Source of the DNA: Ustilaginoidea virens
Taxonomy: Eukaryota; Ascomycota; Sordariomycetes; Hypocreales; Clavicipitaceae
Length of the DNA: 64,000 nt
Direction of reading: 5' to 3'
Assembly: GCF_000687475.1 (NCBI RefSeq)
Contig: NC_057319.1
Span: 1,364,001-1,428,000 of the forward strand
The notes beneath the pieces were generated by a model. It was not told the origin of the DNA. It did not search any database and saw only the letters and a list, made by a program, of their open reading frames with translations. The position numbers were made by a program, and so were the translations under genes. Positions 60,840 to 64,000 of the stretch are shown here, piece by piece. Each line of letters begins with the position of its first letter. Positions within the stretch are counted from its first letter, which is position 1.

Positions 60840-63707
60840 CTATTGGGGTTTCTGTTGCGGATGCTCCGGTCGCTCTTCCTCCCAGCTGTAACGCCTCTCG
60901 GCCAGCTGCGGCACGTGGATCAAATCCCGGCCAGGGTCGATGCGTCCCGTTTCGGAAACCACGTCTGCATCGCTGGATTCGGCGTCGACGGGCCTGTTCC
61001 CGTCCTCCACATTGCCGGGCTGGCCTGGGGGCGCAGCCTGGTGTCGGCGTGCTTCTTCGGCTCCCGCCATGCCCTCGTCGTCTGTGAAGTCGCTGCCAAG
61101 ACTGTCGTCGGAGTGGCGGGAGCCTGCCGCCAACATGGCGCCGACTGGCGTGCTGCGTCCGTCGGGTCCGACTATGCGTGACGCCGTCCCGATGTTCTGT
61201 CCTGGCAGCGGAACATTTCCAGGCAGCGGCCCCAGACATACCACTCGCGACGGGTCGATTGGCGTCCGCTGCACGGCGGCAGGGCTTGGCGAAGTGCCGT
61301 CGGGGGCTGGGGCCGACGGCGAACCGGCCGTCGAATACCCTCCGCCGGTTCGGGTTCCGGAGGAGCGCGACGAAGGGGCATTCGAGTTGGTGGTGAGTGG
61401 GGACGGGAGCTCGGCCAAGCTCCAGTCTCCTTCCCGGTGCGAGATTGGTGACGGTTCCGACGTGACAAAGGTGCTCGAAGTCGAGTCGGCGCAAAGCAGC
61501 GGGGGCGACACGGGCGACGGTTGCTGATGCGTCGCCGACGTCCGATCTTCCAGTGCAACATCGGGAATCGGCATCTTTTCCGGGGGCAGCAGCACCATTT
61601 GGGTGGGCGGCAAATATTCCGGTACCGGCCCTTGGAGCTGGCGGTCCAGTTTCCTCCTCGCAACCTCGTAGGCACTCAGGTGTTGCGTCGAGTCGGTGCC
61701 GAGGTCGGTATCACCAAGCACCGAGTAGTCGTCGTCGCCTCCTGCATCCAACGCGTCCAGCTCGGCTGGTGAAGAGGGCGCGGGGAGTTCGTAGATTTGG
61801 CAATCAGGAGCCTCAAATGGGTTGCCACCGCCGGCCCCCGATCTGGAAGCTGCTCCGGTTCGGCGGTGTCGACAAAACATTCCAAAAGTTCTCGACAGCA
61901 CTCGGTACACTAGACTTTTGGGTGGGCTGGGGGTAAGGGTCGAGCTGGCATCCTTGCCGTCATCTAGTCGGTGCCCGGATCTCTGTCGTTGCTGGCGCTG
62001 GCGTCGTCGCCTGTAGCAGAGGAATGCAAGGAGAAAAATGGAGCACAGGGCCACGGAACCGACCACGATCCCAGCTATTGGTCCTGCTGAGAGCCCGTTC
62101 CCGGTGCTGGGGTTCGGGGGCGCGGGATATGGGCTGTTGCTGGGTTGTCTGATGGCCTGTAGTTGCGCCCCTCCAATGGCGTCAGCGGGGAATCGCGCTT
62201 GGTGGATGGAGAAGATTCCAGAGTCGTATTGGGTGATTAGGTAGGCTTCCTGCATAAAGGCGTTGCCAATGATGAAGGTGTCATCGGGCGCTCTGCGAAG
62301 GGTGAAATAGGGCACGGCGGGCGTACCATACGCTATGGTTGAGTTCATGAAGGGGTACTCGAGCAGACTGACAAATGCCCGGATAGGGACAGTAATGTTG
62401 ACCACGCCGGGTACGTGGAGAGGAAGTCCAAAGTTGTCACGATTATCCTCGCTCGATAGGCTGAAGGTGAAGGCCATTGAGAAGTCGTCGGACGAGTATT
62501 GGCGATATTGGTCATTCGTTAACGTATACAAGGAATAGGTATTGTTGTACGTCAGGTTGAGCGCTCTGGCAAATCTATCGCACACTGTCGGGGGGAGCCA
62601 GAGGTAGGGCGTCGTGGTGTCTATGACGGCAGTGAAGGAATTGTTATATTGCAGCAAGGTCATCGTCTCCGATTTCCAGGCCGCCGGCCTGCTGCCATTT
62701 ACGGCGGCGACCTGGATTCCTCGGACAAGAGGTCGGGGAATGCCTTCGGTTTGATTCATGGTAAAGGTCGTGTCGTGAGGAGCAAACCTAGCTGAATCAT
62801 AACCGCCTAGAGTTGCCGATCCTACTATGCCGCCTGTATGGAGTAGCTTCCTCAGTACATGGTCGCCCTTGCAGGGATGAAGAAAGCGGTGAACATTACG
62901 CAGCGGGGGGGAGGGTGAGTCTTACGATAGGAGGCGCCGGCAGTGTATCCGTAGCTGTAACTCGGGATCCATCCAAAAGACGCTACAGCCTGTCGCAACG
63001 GAGGTGAGGCAACAACGTCGCCAAAGTTGCCAGAGCGAAGACCAACACCAAAGTAGCCGAGGAAATAATCCGTGGAAGAAATGGCCGACAGAAGCACGTT
63101 GGACATGCTGAACCTAACGTTGGTAATCCGACTGCTTGCCGCGATTGAGTCGAAGCCATACTGTCCGCTTCCCGCGGTCACCATATCTGGAAGTCCCAGT
63201 TGCCACATGCCCAAGCCGGACCATTGTTTCGACTTGGCCGGGTCGTATATGCCGCCTCGAGAAGTAGCGCACAGAGAATTGCCTATATCAAACTTGTCGG
63301 TTAGGCGAGTGTTTTCGAAATGTACGACGTACTTGGTGATGTGGGCCAGACTCGACTCGACTCGCCTTTGGGACATCCGTCAGGGCCAACGACCCAGATT
63401 TCGGATAGCGTTGTGCTGAAAAATACGTTGACGGGACTGTTGTCTCCGATGAGGAAAGCATACGTCGACCAGTTTCCATCGATCCCTAGCCTACAGCCAC
63501 GAGGTTAGAACCGCAAGCTCGTTCGAGTGACGTCGGGCAGCCGTTACGGAGGCCAGCCATGCAAAGCGCCATGATTTTCGTCAACAGGGAGGGTGGGAAG
63601 ACAAACCAGCCTGACGCATTGAAGGCGACGGGTTGCGGGGCAGCAGCGTTTGCAACCGTAGTAGAAAAGGAGGCCGCTACTGCGTTCGCAGCCGCTTGCG
63701 ACCCCAT
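60840..63707 (-). CDS. Membrane-anchored aspartic-protease-like protein, likely inactive
   Basis: Four exons on the minus strand: 63707-63607, 63490-63333, 63282-62926 and 62821-60840, about 865 residues. The pepsin-type (A1) fold spans about 30-425: NWSTYAFLIGD, GIYDPAKSKQW, the flap-side YFGVGLRSG, SYSYGYTAG, TLGGYDSARF and VIDTTTPYLWLP. The first catalytic DTG is replaced by S59-T60-T61 (FFSTTLSEIWVVG); the second is D273-T-T. One membrane helix at about 451-475 (AGIVVGSVALCSIFLLAFLCY) is followed by Arg-rich stop-transfer residues and a cytosolic tail of about 390 residues rich in Pro and Ser. Lumenal N-glycosylation sites (NNT, NIT, NST) fit an outside location. Loss of an active-site Asp suggests a binding or sensing role. 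The start and the exon 4 acceptor (62821 or 62824) are uncertain. Confidence 0.82.
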
Positions 63708-64000
63708 TTCGGTGTCAAAGCTCAGACCTCCAACCGCGGTGGCGATGGACCTGGTGCGTTGCGATGAGAGGAGACGGGAGGAGGAGGGGGGGGGGGGGGG
63801 AGGTTATGCGGGAAGACCCCAGATCACCGACAGAGAGCCAAGGTTTCCGTAAGTTTGGTCATCGAATAAGATTTGCTTGGGGCCGCGGTCTGTATAGTGA
63901 TTCGGGGGGGCGGGACGGGGGGGAAGGGCGAATCGGCGACTCGTCTATTTGTTCCGTTCCTGAGCCGGAAGTGGTCGAGCGGCGGATGAAGCCAGGTAAG
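63708..64000. other. Window end, upstream of the protease-like gene
   Basis: A G14 run (63787-63800) and another G-rich stretch (63905-63930). The minus-strand frame upstream of ATG 63707 stays open to a CACCAG acceptor-like site near 63747, so an earlier exon may lie here or beyond the window. Confidence 0.4.

Overview
This is eukaryotic DNA from a filamentous ascomycete. Genes carry short (about 50-300 nt) GT-AG introns with CTAAC/CTGAC-like branch points. Homologues are typical of Pezizomycotina: CFEM and Pth11-type receptors, a GH17 GPI glucanase, CBM20 glucoamylase, and the arg-2 small subunit with its arginine attenuator peptide. The protein style and the many TAGGTACCTA-type intergenic motifs suggest Sordariomycetes, probably Hypocreales; the species cannot be named from the sequence alone. 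No virus, plasmid, CRISPR array or secondary-metabolite backbone gene was seen.

The left part (1-42 kb) is gene-sparse. It holds a possible 3' end of a gene (1-135, +), a jacalin-like lectin (-), a GH17 glucanase (+), a ZIP zinc transporter (+), an arrestin-like pseudogene broken by many frameshifts (+), a TM9/EMP70 protein (+), an aromatic amino acid decarboxylase (+), a GH15 glucoamylase with CBM20 (-), a CFEM-domain GPCR (-), a 671-bp MITE-like element, a Pth11-type GPCR (-) and an old-yellow-enzyme oxidoreductase (+). Long intergenic stretches between them are rich in microsatellites, minisatellites and long homopolymers.

The right part (43-64 kb) is denser and mostly housekeeping: an Acinus-like SAP/RRM protein (+), the arginine-specific carbamoyl-phosphate synthase small subunit (-) with a spliced arginine attenuator uORF, electron-transfer flavoprotein beta subunit (-), ArfGAP Gcs1 (-), an Sbp1-like RRM-RGG-RRM protein (-), the diflavin reductase Tah18 (+), and a membrane-anchored aspartic-protease-like protein that lacks one catalytic Asp (-).

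The genes do not form one pathway. Two receptor-type membrane proteins and an extracellular starch-degrading enzyme lie on the same strand between 24 and 38 kb, which is compatible with an environment-sensing and nutrition neighbourhood but is not proof of one. The strongest points for a second look are the attenuator peptide assembled across a 13-nt micro-exon, the TIR element with an internal array of about 92-bp repeats, and the indel-decayed arrestin gene. All exon models were made by eye from splice signals, phase and family conservation, without transcripts.
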